Below are positions 14,003 to 14,874 of a stretch of 14,874 nt of DNA, piece by piece. The stretch is from Campylobacteraceae bacterium (GTDB lineage Bacteria; Campylobacterota; Campylobacteria; Campylobacterales; Sulfurovaceae). Both the position numbers and the translations under genes were made by a program. The stretch lies in NCBI GenBank assembly GCA_027079365.1, contig JALWVW010000251.1:1-14874 (forward strand), read 5' to 3'. How positions within the stretch are numbered: the first letter of the stretch is position 1; each line of letters opens with the position of its first letter. A model generated the notes under the pieces. That model searched no databases. It was not told the origin of the DNA and was given only the letters and a program-made list of their open reading frames with translations.

Positions 14003-14874
14003 ATGAGATTTCCTTTTTTAGAAGATGTCAATCTGGAGCCGTCCTGGAATGAAGAAATAGATCATAAGCTGGCTATCAAACATGCACTTCTGTTTGCCAA
14101 GATAGAAGGAAAAGAAGCCGCTATCCTCCACAAGGGGCAGCTCACCGAGGGGCTAAATCATCTTGCAAGGCTGCATCTTGACTTTCCTATATTTTTGGTG
14201 GATGAAGGTAGTTTTGAGCGGCTGAGAAATAAATTTCTTGAGATCCAGACAGGTAGTGATTTTGATCAGATGGAGACCACTTCAGATGAACTGTTTGAGG
14301 CAGAATCTGACCTTTTGGAATTCATTCAGAATTCCCAAGATCTTCTTTCCAGTGAAGAGTCAGCCCCGATCATCAAGTTGGTCAATTCACTCTTTTTTCA
14401 GGCGATAAAAAAGGGTGCCAGTGATATTCATATCGAATCCAAAGAGCACAAAGGAGAGGTGCGTTTCCGTATAGATGGTGCACTAAAAAAGCATATTGAT
14501 CTAGATAAAAATATCACGACTTTGGTAATCAATCGTATCAAGGTAATCTCTAATTTGGATATCTCGGAAAAGAGAATCCCTCAAGATGGCAGGACACAGG
14601 TAGTGATCTCCGGAAAAACACTGGATGTCCGTGTCTCATTGTTGCCTACTTACTATGGTGAGCGGGTGGTGATGCGTATCTTAATGCAGAGTGACAGCAT
14701 CCCTAGCCTTGAGGATCTCGGGTTTCAGAAGGAACTGACAGATGCCTTCTATAGACTGTTAAACCATTCACATGGCATGATTTTGGTTACAGGTCCTACA
14801 GGCTCCGGTAAATCGACCACGCTGCACTCCTTTTTGCAGCATATTGCTTCACCTGACAAGAATATTATTACTGT
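14003..14874 (+). CDS. gspE: Type II secretion ATPase GspE, 3' truncated
   Basis: The window ends inside this gene; 290 codons are present. An N-terminal domain (residues 1-115) without a clear motif and acidic around 85-120 is followed by the GspE/PilB core: APIIKLVNSLFFQAIKKGAS then DIHIE (121-145), RFRIDG (154-159), RIKVISNLDISEKRIPQDGR (178-197), DVRVSLLPTYYGERVVMRIL (208-227) and Walker A GPTGSGKST (264-272). The Asp box, Walker B and any four-cysteine zinc motif would lie beyond the edge. GspE is the cytoplasmic hexameric ATPase that powers pseudopilus growth with GspL and GspF. ATG 14003 is preceded by AGGAAG (13992-13997, overlapping the gspD stop) at five bases; the gap to gspD is nine bases. 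A second gspF downstream cannot be excluded. Confidence 0.95.
   Translation, partial: MRFPFLEDVNLEPSWNEEIDHKLAIKHALLFAKIEGKEAAILHKGQLTEGLNHLARLHLDFPIFLVDEGSFERLRNKFLEIQTGSDFDQMETTSDELFEAESDLLEFIQNSQDLLSSEESAPIIKLVNSLFFQAIKKGASDIHIESKEHKGEVRFRIDGALKKHIDLDKNITTLVINRIKVISNLDISEKRIPQDGRTQVVISGKTLDVRVSLLPTYYGERVVMRILMQSDSIPSLEDLGFQKELTDAFYRLLNHSHGMILVTGPTGSGKSTTLHSFLQHIASPDKNIIT

Overview
The window looks like chromosome of a Gram-negative bacterium, most likely a Campylobacterota (Epsilonproteobacteria) member of the Sulfurovum/Sulfurimonas type. This is an inference from tight head-to-tail gene packing, AT-rich -10 boxes without clear -35 boxes, moderate GC and the style of the type II secretion proteins. 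No rRNA, tRNA, CRISPR array, insertion sequence or gene-free stretch longer than about 120 bases is visible.

Left part (1-3299): the 3' portion of a comM/yifB AAA+ ATPase gene; then a LysR-type regulator whose end overlaps the start of an EamA/DMT membrane transporter at a 12-base tandem repeat. The transporter converges on mobA (molybdenum cofactor guanylyltransferase), and the two stop ends overlap by 14 bases.

Middle, minus strand (2727-6179): a four-gene unit read leftwards, gspF - RDD membrane protein - MFS transporter - mobA, with gaps or overlaps of -8 to +9 bases. A TATAAT box lies about 40 bases upstream of gspF.

Centre (6299-8079): a small exosortase/archaeosortase-family protein on the plus strand, with the complete Cys/Arg/His catalytic pattern. 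It sits between gspF and three minus-strand pseudopilin genes (gspG plus two minor pseudopilins). Its stop codon directly abuts the stop of the last pseudopilin gene.

Right part (8161-14874): a plus-strand unit of gspK-L-M-N-C-D-E-like genes, all overlapping or nearly so, starting from an 81-base divergent region shared with gspG. That region carries two -10 boxes inside one 10-base palindrome. gspE runs off the right end.

Together 11 of the 17 genes encode a type II secretion system: secretin GspD, clamp GspC, platform GspF/L/M, ATPase GspE, pseudopilins G, K and two others, and GspN. The prepilin peptidase is not in the window. The most interesting points are the exosortase inside the secretion locus, which suggests C-terminal sorting of secreted proteins (parallel to the known rhombosortase/GlyGly-CTERM link to type II secretion); the roughly 158-residue strongly basic tail on the secretin; the short GspL and GspN proteins; and the rearranged gene order.
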